A DNA stretch of 59,447 nt from an uncultured Christensenella sp. (GTDB lineage: Bacteria > Bacillota > Clostridia > Christensenellales > UBA1242): contig CAJTYR010000009.1 of NCBI GenBank assembly GCA_910584295.1, positions 1-59,447 on the forward strand, read 5' to 3'. Below, in pieces: positions 33,135 through 42,943 of this stretch. The position numbers and the translations under genes are program-made. The notes under the pieces were generated by a model. It ran no database searches. It saw nothing but the letters and a program-made list of their open reading frames with translations, and was not told the origin of the DNA. Position 1 is the first letter of the stretch. Each line of letters opens with the position of its first letter.

Positions 33135-34421
33135 ATGATTGATATAAATCTTATCAGAACCAACAAAGAAATCGTCAAGGAAAACATCAAAAAGAAGTTT
33201 CAAGACAGCAAACTTCCCCTTGTGGATGAAGTTGAGCAACTTGACAAAAAGACCAGAGCGCTCAAAGTTGAGGGAGATAATCTCCGAGCAAGTCGAAACA
33301 CTCTTTCAAACCAAATTGGCGCTTTGATGAAAGAAAAAAATATTGTTGAGGCAAACAAAATCAAAGAAACTGTCAAAAGAGACAATGAGCGCATCGCCGA
33401 GATTGAAAAAGAAGTTGCAACGCTTGATGAAAAAATCAGAAACATCATGCTCACAATTCCAAACATCATTGATGACAGTGTGCCAATCGGAAAAGACGAC
33501 AGCGAAAATGTTGAGATTCAAAAATATGGCGAACCAAAGGTGCCAAACTTTGCCATTCCATATCACGCAGACATCCTTGACAGTTTTTGTGCCCTCGACA
33601 AAGACAGTGCAGGCAGAACAAGCGGAAATGGCTTCTATTACTTAATCGGAGATGGTGCACGTCTTGTCAGCGCAATGATAAGTTATGCTCGTGACTTTAT
33701 GATTGAAAAAGGTTTCACCTATTGCATCCCACCATTCATGATTCGTGGAGATGTGGTGAACGGCGTTATGAGTTTTGCTGAAATGGATGCCATGATGTAT
33801 AAGATTGAGGGCGAAGATCTTTATTTAATAGGCACAAGCGAACACTCAATGATTGGCAAATTCAAAGGTCAAATCATAAATGAAAAATCTCTCCCAATCA
33901 CCATGACATCATACAGCCCATGCTTCCGAAAAGAGGTTGGTGCTCACGGAATTGAAGAACGCGGAATTTATCGTGTTCACCAATTTGAAAAGCAAGAAAT
34001 GGTTGTGCTTTGCAAACCGGAAGAAAGTATGGAGTGGTATAACAAAATGTGGTCTTATTCTGTTGAACTTTTCAGAAGTCTCAACATCCCAGTGCGCACT
34101 CTTGAATGTTGCAGTGGTGATTTGGCAGACCTTAAAGTTAAATCTTGCGACCTTGAAGCGTGGAGCCCAAGACAACAAAAGTATTTTGAAGTTTGCTCTT
34201 GCTCAACCCTTGGAGATGCTCAAGCAAGACGCCTTGGCATACGTGCAAAAGGCGAAAATGGAACATATTATTTGCATACTCTTAACAACACCGTTCTTGC
34301 TTCAACAAGAGCACTTATTGCTTTTCTTGAAAACAACTTGCAAGAAGATGGAAGTGTGCTTGTTCCAAAACCACTTCAAATGTATATGGGCGGAAAGACA
34401 GTGATAAAACCTGCCAAATGA
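33135..34421 (+). CDS. serS: seryl-tRNA synthetase
   Basis: 428 residues, the family length. The N-terminal MIDINLIRTNKEIVKENIK opens the long coiled-coil arm (about 25-100) that binds tRNA-Ser. Class II motif 2 is near 270 (SPCFRKEVGAHG, RGIYRVHQFEKQEM) and motif 3 near 385 (NNTVLASTRALIAFLENN). The start at 33135 has AAAGGAG. It is controlled by the upstream T-box. Confidence 0.97.
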   Translation: MIDINLIRTNKEIVKENIKKKFQDSKLPLVDEVEQLDKKTRALKVEGDNLRASRNTLSNQIGALMKEKNIVEANKIKETVKRDNERIAEIEKEVATLDEKIRNIMLTIPNIIDDSVPIGKDDSENVEIQKYGEPKVPNFAIPYHADILDSFCALDKDSAGRTSGNGFYYLIGDGARLVSAMISYARDFMIEKGFTYCIPPFMIRGDVVNGVMSFAEMDAMMYKIEGEDLYLIGTSEHSMIGKFKGQIINEKSLPITMTSYSPCFRKEVGAHGIEERGIYRVHQFEKQEMVVLCKPEESMEWYNKMWSYSVELFRSLNIPVRTLECCSGDLADLKVKSCDLEAWSPRQQKYFEVCSCSTLGDAQARRLGIRAKGENGTYYLHTLNNTVLASTRALIAFLENNLQEDGSVLVPKPLQMYMGGKTVIKPAK

Positions 34422-34433
34422 TTTAAAACTCAA

Positions 34434-34468
34434 CAAAAAAGACGACAAAACTTATGTCGTCTTTTATT
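34434..34468. terminator. shared terminator, serS and divIB
   Basis: AAGACGAC pairs with GTCGTCTT with flanking A and T runs, between convergent genes. Confidence 0.8.
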
Positions 34469-35433
34469 TACAAACTAACCAATGAGTAATATATATCTTT
34501 TGAAGTCCTATCAACAAAATCACTTAATGTCAAATTGTCGACTCTGATTTTGCAAGAAGACAAAACATCACGATATGACAATTTTTCCGCCTCATCGTCT
34601 TTATCAGCAGAGAACTGCACAAATTCACCACTTTCAAGTTTTTTAAAGAAGACCTTTTCTCCTTTTTTGTCTCTTAAATCACCATCGCTGTCAATCGGTT
34701 GTCCAAAGACTGACGCTTCCACTGCAAACATAAGTCTGATTTTGTTTGAAAGAGCAAAATCAATGTTTCTAATTTCAAAAACTCTGTCAGAAAAGGTATG
34801 GAGGGAAAGAGCAACATATTCTTTTTTTGTGAAATCATCTTGATAGTGATTCACTTCAATTTTTTGAAATTTTGCTATTTGTTCATTTAAATTTCTATTG
34901 TTTTTCACAAACGCAGAATAAAGCTTTGTTATATTTTGTTCTTCAACGCTTAAAAAATCACCAGTTTTAATATCTTTGTTTCTGATTGTAAGACCTTCCA
35001 ACAAAATCGAATTTGTGTTGTCATTTGAAAATTCATCTAAGATTTTCAGCACTCTCAAGTCCCTGTCGCAAATCAAAAACTTGTCCAAGTTTTGCACTGC
35101 AAACAGTTCTTCTCTCTCACTGACATGAATGACAAATTTATTTGGAAAAACAGTTTCAATGTTCTCAATTTTTATATAGGCAAAATTTTCGTTTTTAGAA
35201 ACATAGTTTTCTATTCTTTTGATTGACTTTTCTTTTCCTTCAAACAAAACACTTGCGCCTTTTCGAAATTCACCTGCCTTGACAATTTCATCTTTTGAAA
35301 CCGTCAAATTTTCAAGGGTGGTTGAAAAAGAAACTGTCACTTTGGACAAAGCAAAAAGTGTCCAAAACAAAATCAACAGCACTGCAATAAATCCAAACAC
35401 AATCGAAAGAGAAATGATAAGTTTTTTCTTCAA
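34468..35433 (-). CDS. divIB: DivIB/FtsQ-like division protein
   Basis: 321 residues. A membrane anchor (about 5-28) is followed by a POTRA-like domain (LENLTVSKDEIVKAG then YIKIENIETVFPNKFVIHVSERE) and a beta domain. Sequence conservation is low, as usual for the family. It stabilises the division complex outside the membrane. It is the last gene of the cell-wall cluster, three bases behind murA, which supports the call. Confidence 0.8.
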   Translation of the reverse strand: MKKKLIISLSIVFGFIAVLLILFWTLFALSKVTVSFSTTLENLTVSKDEIVKAGEFRKGASVLFEGKEKSIKRIENYVSKNENFAYIKIENIETVFPNKFVIHVSEREELFAVQNLDKFLICDRDLRVLKILDEFSNDNTNSILLEGLTIRNKDIKTGDFLSVEEQNITKLYSAFVKNNRNLNEQIAKFQKIEVNHYQDDFTKKEYVALSLHTFSDRVFEIRNIDFALSNKIRLMFAVEASVFGQPIDSDGDLRDKKGEKVFFKKLESGEFVQFSADKDDEAEKLSYRDVLSSCKIRVDNLTLSDFVDRTSKDIYYSLVSL

Positions 35434-35436
35434 GAC

Positions 35437-36690
35437 CTAAATCCTTTTTATGTCAGCCCCCAAAGACGAATATTTTTCTTCAATTCTTTCATATCCCCTG
35501 TCAATGTAATGCACATTTGAAATGGTTGTGTAACCTTCTGCCTTCATGCCAGCAATCACAAGTGCAGCACCTGCTCGAAGATCAGAAGCCGAAACATCTG
35601 CACCATAAAGTTTTGGCTCACCATGTACAATTGCAGTTCGATCTTTCACAACAATATTTGCCCCCATTTTGCCAAGTTCTGGCACAAGTGAAAATCTGTT
35701 TTCAAAGATGTTTTCTGCTATGGTGCAAACTCCCTCGCTTACACTTTGTAAAACCATCATTTGAGGTTGCAAATCGGTCGGAAAGAAAGGATATGGAAGA
35801 GTTTGAATTTTGTCAATTGACAAAAGTCTTTTGTCTGCTCTTAATCTTATTTTATCATTGTAAACATCAATTTGGCAAGCAGTTTGCTTCAAAAAGGAAA
35901 GAAGTGCATCATTATGCCACGCATAAGCCTTGTGAATTGTGACATCCTTTCCGCAAGTTGCAGCAGCAAGCAGATAAGTTCCACTTATGATGCGGTCTGG
36001 CATAACCTCAAATTTTCCGCCATGCAAGCTCTGCACGCCATCAATCTCAATGCAATCAGTGCCTGCACCAGAGATTTTTGCACCCATTCTGTTTAAAAAA
36101 TCTTGCAGACACACAATTTCAGGCTCTTTTGCAACCCCCAAAAGTTTTGTCTTTCCCTTAAGCAATGTTGCACACATCATCAAACTTTCAGTTGCTCCAA
36201 CGCTTGGAAAGTCAAACACCACATTCCCTGATTTCATGTTTTCAGCATTGCAATAGATGTAACCATGTCTTTCAATGACTTTAACTCCCAGTGTCTTAAA
36301 CGCTTTGATGTGAAGATCGATTGGTCTTGCCCCAATCTTACAACCACCAGGGAAAGCTATGCTCGCTTTTCTGAATCTGGAAAGCATTGCCCCCAACATA
36401 AAAATTGATGCCCTCACCTTTTGAGTAAGGTCATGAGTAATCTTTTCATTCTTGATATTTTCAGTGTCTATGTAAAGTGTTGTTTCTTGCGCATATGTTG
36501 ATATGTTCATTTTTTGCAAAATCTCTCTCATGCAAGAAACATCCAAAATATCAACAAAATTTTCAAGTTCGATTTTTCCGTCACACAAAATCACGCCAGC
36601 AAGAATTGGCAAAATTGCATTTTTGGATCCTTCAACGGTTACATCACCAAAAAGTCTCCTTCCGCCAAAAATTTTTAATTTGTCTTCCAT
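35437..36690 (-). CDS. murA: UDP-N-acetylglucosamine 1-carboxyvinyltransferase MurA
   Basis: 417 residues. The catalytic Cys loop FPGGCKIGARPIDLH is intact near residue 117, along with the N-terminal EGSKNAILPIL and the late PYPFFPTDLQPQMM. It adds enolpyruvate to UDP-GlcNAc, the first committed step of peptidoglycan synthesis. There is no ribosome site; the -10 box ends six bases before the ATG, so the mRNA may be leaderless. Confidence 0.95.
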   Translation of the reverse strand: MEDKLKIFGGRRLFGDVTVEGSKNAILPILAGVILCDGKIELENFVDILDVSCMREILQKMNISTYAQETTLYIDTENIKNEKITHDLTQKVRASIFMLGAMLSRFRKASIAFPGGCKIGARPIDLHIKAFKTLGVKVIERHGYIYCNAENMKSGNVVFDFPSVGATESLMMCATLLKGKTKLLGVAKEPEIVCLQDFLNRMGAKISGAGTDCIEIDGVQSLHGGKFEVMPDRIISGTYLLAAATCGKDVTIHKAYAWHNDALLSFLKQTACQIDVYNDKIRLRADKRLLSIDKIQTLPYPFFPTDLQPQMMVLQSVSEGVCTIAENIFENRFSLVPELGKMGANIVVKDRTAIVHGEPKLYGADVSASDLRAGAALVIAGMKAEGYTTISNVHYIDRGYERIEEKYSSLGADIKRI

Positions 36691-36696
36691 AAAAGC

Positions 36697-36725
36697 AGTA
36701 TATGAAAAACAAAAAATCTTGACAC
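36697..36725 (-). promoter_or_regulatory. promoter of murA, abutting the start codon
   Basis: TATACT six bases before the ATG. The best -35 at 17 bases is GTGTCA (four of six). The -35 region overlaps the hairpin at 36711-36741. Confidence 0.45.
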
Positions 36726-36741
36726 ATTGTCAAGATTTTCT
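36711..36741 (-). terminator. ftsW-murA intergenic hairpin
   Basis: AATCTTGACA pairs with TGTCAAGATT around a short loop, with a T run on the minus strand. It ends the ftsW transcript and separates it from murA. The gap 36742-36834 shows only AT-rich sequence. Confidence 0.7.
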
Positions 36742-36834
36742 CAAAATAAAATTCTTCAATTCATACATTTTTTCCTGTTGGTTTATAGAAGAATAATAAT
36801 CTATATAAAAGAAAAATTCAAAATAATTTTTTGC

Positions 36835-37944
36835 TTATTTTACTTTCGACTGTCTTGAAACGCTGATTGCCACACCTATTGCCGCCATAAACACCGCAAC
36901 AGAAGTTCCTCCACTTGAAATGAAAGGTAAAGGAAGTCCTGTTGGTGGAATGCTTCCAGTGACAACAGCAATGTTGAGCATAGTTTGCACCGCAATCACA
37001 ATTCCAATGCCACAAGCAAGCAGGCATCCAAATCTGTCTTTTGCACCAAGCCCAATCTTAAAAAGGCAAAGCACCAGTGCAACATAAACTCCAATCAACG
37101 CAAGCGCTCCCACAAGCCCCAATTCTTCTCCAATGATCGAAAAGATGAAATCAGATTCTGCAAATGGCAAGAAGAGATATTTTTGACGCGAGTTGAAAAG
37201 TCCAACCCCAAACCATCCTCCATTTCCAAGACTATACAAAGATTGAATAAGTTGAAAGCCTTCTCCTTGAGGAGTTGCCCACGGATTTAAGAAAGCAAAC
37301 AAACGCTTCATTCGATAAGGTTCTGCCAAAATGAGAACCGGCACAGCGGCAGCAGCCACAGATGAAAATATGATTGTGTGTTTTTTGTTCATGCCACCAA
37401 TCAAAAGCATGAAAAGTGTAACCATTCCCAAACACATAGTGACGCTCATGCTTGGCTCTATGATGACAAGAAAACAAAACAACCCTGCGACGCAAATAGG
37501 TGGAAAGAGACCTTTGAAGGTCTTGATCTTGTCATGATGCTCTGACAAATAAAACGCCAAGAAAAGCACAATGGCAAATTTTGTTATTTCTGAAGGCTGA
37601 ATTGATATTCCAAAAAAGTTAACCCATCTGTTTGCCCCATAAGACTTAACTCCAAAACCTGGCACAAAAACCAAAACTAGAAGAACAACACAAATGCTCA
37701 AAATGAGATAACGAAACTTTTTTAAAAGATGATAATCAATAAAAGAGAAAAACACCAAAGCAAAAATCCCCAAAACAACTCCAAAAAGCTGTTTAAAGAG
37801 AAAGAAATATTGATTGCCATAGCGATATGCAGCAGAATAACTGCTTGCACAATAAACCATCAAACACCCAAATCCAACCAAGAAGAGTGTAAGTAAAATG
37901 ACAAAAATTTCTCGCTTAGAAAACTTAAAACTTTTCCATTTCAT
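36835..37944 (-). CDS. ftsW: FtsW-type SEDS peptidoglycan polymerase
   Basis: 369 residues with about ten membrane segments. SEDS motifs: GANRWVNFFGISIQPSEITK (about 105), the WATPQGEGFQLIQSLYSLG loop (about 225) and a C-terminal TGLPLPFISSGGTS (about 335). These proteins polymerise lipid II with a class B PBP. FtsW is favoured over RodA or SpoVE by its place between murD and murA. It overlaps the murD stop by four bases. Confidence 0.9.
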   Translation of the reverse strand: MKWKSFKFSKREIFVILLTLFLVGFGCLMVYCASSYSAAYRYGNQYFFLFKQLFGVVLGIFALVFFSFIDYHLLKKFRYLILSICVVLLVLVFVPGFGVKSYGANRWVNFFGISIQPSEITKFAIVLFLAFYLSEHHDKIKTFKGLFPPICVAGLFCFLVIIEPSMSVTMCLGMVTLFMLLIGGMNKKHTIIFSSVAAAAVPVLILAEPYRMKRLFAFLNPWATPQGEGFQLIQSLYSLGNGGWFGVGLFNSRQKYLFLPFAESDFIFSIIGEELGLVGALALIGVYVALVLCLFKIGLGAKDRFGCLLACGIGIVIAVQTMLNIAVVTGSIPPTGLPLPFISSGGTSVAVFMAAIGVAISVSRQSKVK

Positions 37945-39236
37945 TTCACGCTCCCAAGCACAAGAGTCTTAAACCTTTCTCCCCTCTCTGCATAACTTGA
38001 AAACTCATCAAAGCTTGAACATGCTGGGGACAACAAAACATAGTCTCCACTTTGGGCTTTGTCAATCGTATAAAGCACAGCCTCATCAAATTTTTCAAAG
38101 AGTGAACAATTGTATCCAAAGCCGGTTGCGGAAGAAAAAATATTGTTTGCTTCTTCTCCAAAACATACCACCTCTTTGATGGAAAAACCAAGAGAAAAAA
38201 GTTCGCCATAGTCAATTTCTTTTCCTTTGCCTCCAACAAGCAAAACAATCCTTTCATCCTTGAATGCCTCAACACATGCCACCACACTTGCCACATTTGT
38301 CGCTTTGCTGTCATCAACATATGTCACACCATTGATGCTTCCGACAATCTCCATTCTGTGTCCTGCTGGAGAGAAAGTTGATATTGCATTTTTAAGTGCA
38401 TTGTTTGTGACTTTAAACGGAATGCAAAAACTTATCGAAGCAAGCACATTTTCAAGATTTTTTTCTCCACGTAGCGGAATATCAGATAAGTCAAGCAGTT
38501 TCTTTTTTCCATAAAAAATCTGCAAATTTTGCACAAAAACACCCTTTTTAAGCACTTTTTTTGAAAAATATAACCTTTTTTTATGTGAAGAAAGTCCCCT
38601 TGAAATTTCATCATCAAGATTCAAAACCAGCGTATGGTTTCTTTTGAGATTCATTGCAATTTTCTCTTTTGTTTTCACATATTCTTCAAAATTTCCGTGC
38701 CTGTCCAAATGATCTGGTTTGATGTTTAAAATACCTGCAACAAATGGTTTGAAAAACTTGCTTGTCTCAAGTTGAAAATTGCTCACTTCACAAACGACAA
38801 CACTTTCTTTTGTTGTCTTTTCACAAATGGCTGAAAATGGCAAACCAATGTTTCCACATAAAAAAGTGGAAAAGCCCGCTTCCTTCAAAATTCTATGAAC
38901 AAGCATGCTGACTGTCGTTTTTCCATTTGTGCCTGTGATTGCAACGATCCTTCCCTTTGAATGCAAAAAAGCAAAATCAAGCTCTGATAAAACTGGAATT
39001 TTCCTCTTCTCAAAATTTTCCAAAAGAGTGTTTCCTCGCACAGAAACTCCAGGACTTAAGATGACGAGATCAAACGGTTTGTCCATAGGATCTCTCACAA
39101 AACCCACATAATCCCAAAACTGTGGATTGTCATCATAAAAACTTACATGAGCCAAATGGCTTTGTAAGATCTTTATGACAGCTCGTCCACTGTCTCCAAG
39201 TCCATAAACCAAAACTTTTTTGTTTTTCAATCTCAC
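37941..39236 (-). CDS. murD: UDP-N-acetylmuramoylalanine-D-glutamate ligase MurD
   Basis: 431 residues. The start codon is GTG (39236) with CGAGGG upstream. ATP-binding GTNGKTTVSMLV is near residue 107, followed by NIKPDHLDRHG and DDSKATN. It adds D-Glu to UDP-MurNAc-L-Ala. It follows mraY with a 19-base gap and leads into ftsW. Confidence 0.95.
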   Translation of the reverse strand: MRLKNKKVLVYGLGDSGRAVIKILQSHLAHVSFYDDNPQFWDYVGFVRDPMDKPFDLVILSPGVSVRGNTLLENFEKRKIPVLSELDFAFLHSKGRIVAITGTNGKTTVSMLVHRILKEAGFSTFLCGNIGLPFSAICEKTTKESVVVCEVSNFQLETSKFFKPFVAGILNIKPDHLDRHGNFEEYVKTKEKIAMNLKRNHTLVLNLDDEISRGLSSHKKRLYFSKKVLKKGVFVQNLQIFYGKKKLLDLSDIPLRGEKNLENVLASISFCIPFKVTNNALKNAISTFSPAGHRMEIVGSINGVTYVDDSKATNVASVVACVEAFKDERIVLLVGGKGKEIDYGELFSLGFSIKEVVCFGEEANNIFSSATGFGYNCSLFEKFDEAVLYTIDKAQSGDYVLLSPACSSFDEFSSYAERGERFKTLVLGSVK

Positions 39237-39255
39237 CTTTTTTGCCCTCGAAATT

Positions 39256-40221
39256 TCAGATTCCGACGGCTAAAACTCCTGCAAGAACGGCAAGTGAAAC
39301 AGCCATCGTTATTACTATATATACGAAGACAATTCTGTTTTCATTCACTCCTTTTTGCTCGAAATGATGATGAAGTGGAGCCATAAGAAATACTCGTTTT
39401 CTTGTACGCTTGAAATGCAAAACTTGAATGATGTCAGAAAGAGAAGAAAGCACAAACATAATTCCCATAAGAGGGATTAATAGTTCAAGCCCAGACAGAA
39501 CAGCTGTGACAGCAATAAAGCCACCTAATGCAAGCGAGCCAGTGTCCCCCATAAAGATTTTCGCAGGATGACAATTGATTGTCAAAAAGCCCAAAATTGC
39601 CCCACACATTCCAAAGCATTGGAGTGCCAAATTTTGGAATTCAAGACTTCCAGTCAGCGCCAAAATAACACCAAAAAACAAGATGTAAACAAAAGATACA
39701 CCACCTGCCAAACCATCAAGACCATCTGTCAAATTGACGCTGTTTGTGGTCGCCACCATGACAAGGATTGAAAGTGGGATCACACCCCAAGAAATGTCAA
39801 AGTTCAAACCAAAAAATGTGAGGCTTGTCCGACCTGACATATAAAGATAAATTGAAACTAAAAGAGCAATTCCAACCTGTCCAATGATTTTTTGATAAGG
39901 GCGAAGTCCTTCGTTATGATGAAAATGGACTTTGACAAAATCATCTAAAAAGCCCAAAACTCCATATGAAATCGTAACCACAAGTGTAAGCCAAGCCAAA
40001 AATGTTTGCTCTGAAAACAAAAAACACGTTGCAAAAAAGAGGGTAATAAGAAAAATTATTCCACCCATTGTTGGAGTACCTTCCTTGTTCGCATGCTTGT
40101 CCACATAATGCAAAATGCTTTGAGATGCCTTCATTTTTTTGCAAAACCAAAGCACAAGTGGGGCAATTAAACTTGCAAAACACAAGCTTAAAAGCCCACA
40201 AACAATATATTTAACAACCAT
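39256..40221 (-). CDS. mraY: phospho-MurNAc-pentapeptide transferase MraY
   Basis: 321 residues, ten membrane segments. Conserved loops: GTPTMGGIIF (about 46), NSVNLTDGLDGLAGG (about 160) and MGDTGSLALGG (about 225), with APLHHHFE near 285. It makes lipid I. The start at 40221 with AAGGAG is chosen; longer frames would run deep into murE. It overlaps murE by 11 bases. Confidence 0.95.
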   Translation of the reverse strand: MVVKYIVCGLLSLCFASLIAPLVLWFCKKMKASQSILHYVDKHANKEGTPTMGGIIFLITLFFATCFLFSEQTFLAWLTLVVTISYGVLGFLDDFVKVHFHHNEGLRPYQKIIGQVGIALLVSIYLYMSGRTSLTFFGLNFDISWGVIPLSILVMVATTNSVNLTDGLDGLAGGVSFVYILFFGVILALTGSLEFQNLALQCFGMCGAILGFLTINCHPAKIFMGDTGSLALGGFIAVTAVLSGLELLIPLMGIMFVLSSLSDIIQVLHFKRTRKRVFLMAPLHHHFEQKGVNENRIVFVYIVITMAVSLAVLAGVLAVGI

Positions 40222-41686
40222 ATTTTTCTCCTTTATTGCCACAAAAAACTGGGCTGCTCTCCCTAAAAATATCATAGACCGCATCAAAATCGTTGTATGG
40301 TTTTTTCTCACCTTCAATCTCTTGATATTTTTCAGCGCCTTTTCCTGCAACGACAATGATGTCACCTGCATGTGCAAAATCTATCATCCTCTTGATCGCT
40401 GTCTTTCTATCTGGCTCCACCATGTGAGGTTTTGTCATTCCTGCTTCAATGTCTGCGATAATATCTTGCGATTTTTCAAATCTTGGATTGTCATCTGTAA
40501 GACAGACATAATCAGCATATTTTTCCGCGATTTGCCCCATTTGTGGACGTTTCCCTTTGTCTCGATTTCCACCGCATCCAAAAATGACATAAACTTTTTG
40601 CTCTGTAAGTGTTTTTGCCGTCTTCAAAACATTTTCAAGTCCATCTGGAGAATGAGCGAAATCAATAACAACATATCTGCCAGTATAATTCACAACATTA
40701 AATCTTCCTTCAACTGGATTGACATAAGAAAGCCCTCTTGAAAGCCCCTCGTCAGCAATTCCAAGTTTTTGACAAACACACAAACTTGCAAGAGAATTAT
40801 AAACATTATAATCACCGATAAGATTTGTTTTGATTGCCATGACACTGTCACAAACATTTGCAACAAAACTTGTGCCATTCATAGAACAGCAAGTGTCAAT
40901 CGCAAAGCAATCTGCAGGATTTTTGATTCCATAGGTTGTTATCGGCACATCGGCGACATCATAAACATGCCTTGCTCTCTCATCGTCAATACATATGATT
41001 GCATTCTTTATATGATTGCTGTTGAAAAATGAAAGTTTTGCATTTTCATAATTATCCATGCTTTCAAAATAGTCCAAATGATCTTGTGTTATGTTTGTCA
41101 AAACTCCAACTTCAAACATGATAGAATTAATTCTTTTTTGAACAATTGCATGGGCTGAAACTTCCATGATCACATATTCCACTCCATCATTTTTCATGTC
41201 AAGAAATGTTTTATGCAAAAAATCTGCATCAGGCGTTGTGAGTGGACAATCAAAGGTTTTTCCATTATAGCAAACACCATTTGTGCCTATTATTCCCACT
41301 GACTTCCCATTTCTTTTCAAAATCTCACCGATGACATAACAAGTTGTTGTTTTTCCATTTGTTCCAGACACTCCAACAATCTTCAAATCATCACATGCCT
41401 TCTCATAGAAGTTTGAACACGCACTTGCAAACAATGTTCTCACATCTTCAACTTTGATGACACCATTTCCAAGATCAAACTCACTTAAAACAAGCAGAGC
41501 CCCTCTTTCTAAAGCCTCTTTGCATCTTTCTTGAGCCTTTTGTATGTCACTTGACAAGCAAAAAAAGATGGTCTTCTCAGTGTTTTTATTGGCATCTTTG
41601 GTCAAAAGCTCAACATCTTTGCCTACAAATTTTTGCAACCCATGAGTTGCCACAAAATGATTATCAAAAATCTTTTCAAAAACCAT
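40211..41686 (-). CDS. murE: UDP-MurNAc-tripeptide synthetase MurE, meso-DAP type
   Basis: 491 residues. GVSGTNGKTTTCYVIGEI is the ATP site (about 108) and LTDDNPRFE (about 380) carries the DNPR signature of enzymes adding meso-diaminopimelate. So the organism has meso-DAP peptidoglycan. The start at 41686 has AAGGAG; an upstream start is rejected. It begins 88 bases after ddl. Confidence 0.95.
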   Translation of the reverse strand: MVFEKIFDNHFVATHGLQKFVGKDVELLTKDANKNTEKTIFFCLSSDIQKAQERCKEALERGALLVLSEFDLGNGVIKVEDVRTLFASACSNFYEKACDDLKIVGVSGTNGKTTTCYVIGEILKRNGKSVGIIGTNGVCYNGKTFDCPLTTPDADFLHKTFLDMKNDGVEYVIMEVSAHAIVQKRINSIMFEVGVLTNITQDHLDYFESMDNYENAKLSFFNSNHIKNAIICIDDERARHVYDVADVPITTYGIKNPADCFAIDTCCSMNGTSFVANVCDSVMAIKTNLIGDYNVYNSLASLCVCQKLGIADEGLSRGLSYVNPVEGRFNVVNYTGRYVVIDFAHSPDGLENVLKTAKTLTEQKVYVIFGCGGNRDKGKRPQMGQIAEKYADYVCLTDDNPRFEKSQDIIADIEAGMTKPHMVEPDRKTAIKRMIDFAHAGDIIVVAGKGAEKYQEIEGEKKPYNDFDAVYDIFRESSPVFCGNKGEKYGC

Positions 41687-41774
41687 ACAAACTCCTTTTC
41701 GCTTTATAATAGTACCAGTCAAGACATTTTGTTGCACCAAAACAAAATAAGTCATAACAAGACAAATTTTGCAA

Positions 41775-42896
41775 TCACTTTTTCACTTGATCTTGCACTT
41801 CTTCAAAAATTTTCAGGGCATCACTCTCAAAAGTGGTAAGGAGTCGCCTTTTTTCATCTTCCACAGAAAAACTTTCTTCAATCAAAGCACGAAGAAGTTC
41901 TTTGAATGGAATTTCTTTAAAAAGGTAGAAAGCAAGGGATCCTGGAATGGAATTAATCTCATTCACATAAAGCATCTTTTCATGTTCATCATAAAGAAAA
42001 TCAACCCTCACAACACCTCGACAATCGAAGATCTCATAAACTCTTTCGGTAAGTTTTTTCACCCTTTTTGAAAGAGCTTTGTCAACTTCACTGCCACTTG
42101 AATGCTCACTTATGTATTTGTCCTCAAAAGTGAAAATGTTTGTCTTGTTTTTCACCTCATTGACGATTGAAGTGACAAGATCTCCTCGGTAAGAAAGACA
42201 GGCACAATTAAACTCTCTCAAATTCTTCACAGCTTCTTCGATGACAACTTTTCTGTCAAAAGATAGAGCAAGCAAAATTGCTTCATCAAGTTCTTCAAAT
42301 TTTTCACAAAACGAAATTCCAATGCTGCTTCCAAGATTTGCAGGCTTCACAACCACTGGTGTTTGCAATTTTTTCTCAATTTCTGCCGACTTATCTTTCT
42401 TGTTTTGTTCATATTCACACTTGCGCAAAGTCACATACTTTGGCGAAAGTATGTTGTTTTGAGAAAAAACATCTTTCATAAAACTCTTATCCATGCAAAG
42501 AGCAGACGAAGTCACGGCACAAGAAGTTTGTGCGAGATTGCAACACTCAAAGACTCCTTGAACACAACCATCCTCACCAATATGTCCATGACAACAATTA
42601 AGCACAGTTGAAAGTTTGCAATATGGAGAGAATTTTCCGTTTTTCTTTGCAAGAAGTTCTCCCTTTCCCAAAACAAGACTCACCTGCTTTTTCGCCTTTG
42701 CTTTCTTATGAAAATTCTGATAAACCTTGATGTCGTTCAAATTGTCTGCAGTCCACCACAAACCATCTTTGTCAATGTAGATTGGAACAAAAGAATATTC
42801 ATCCGGCAAATACGCCATTGTTTGAACTGCAGTGATGATTGAAATGTCATGTTCAACACTTGTGCCACCAAACACAATTGCAACTTTTTCTTTCAT
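41775..42896 (-). CDS. ddl: D-alanine-D-alanine ligase
   Basis: 373 residues. IVFGGTSVEHDISIITA opens the N-terminal domain. The ATP-grasp region has VVVKPANLGSSIGIS and VVIEEAV, and the last domain has YVNEINSIPGSLAFYLF. It makes D-Ala-D-Ala for the pentapeptide. It follows murF with a 47-base gap and has AAGGAG. Confidence 0.95.
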   Translation of the reverse strand: MKEKVAIVFGGTSVEHDISIITAVQTMAYLPDEYSFVPIYIDKDGLWWTADNLNDIKVYQNFHKKAKAKKQVSLVLGKGELLAKKNGKFSPYCKLSTVLNCCHGHIGEDGCVQGVFECCNLAQTSCAVTSSALCMDKSFMKDVFSQNNILSPKYVTLRKCEYEQNKKDKSAEIEKKLQTPVVVKPANLGSSIGISFCEKFEELDEAILLALSFDRKVVIEEAVKNLREFNCACLSYRGDLVTSIVNEVKNKTNIFTFEDKYISEHSSGSEVDKALSKRVKKLTERVYEIFDCRGVVRVDFLYDEHEKMLYVNEINSIPGSLAFYLFKEIPFKELLRALIEESFSVEDEKRRLLTTFESDALKIFEEVQDQVKK

Positions 42897-42943
42897 AAAA
42901 ATTCTCCTTAACTTTATTTCTTATGAAAACTTTAAAAAATCTG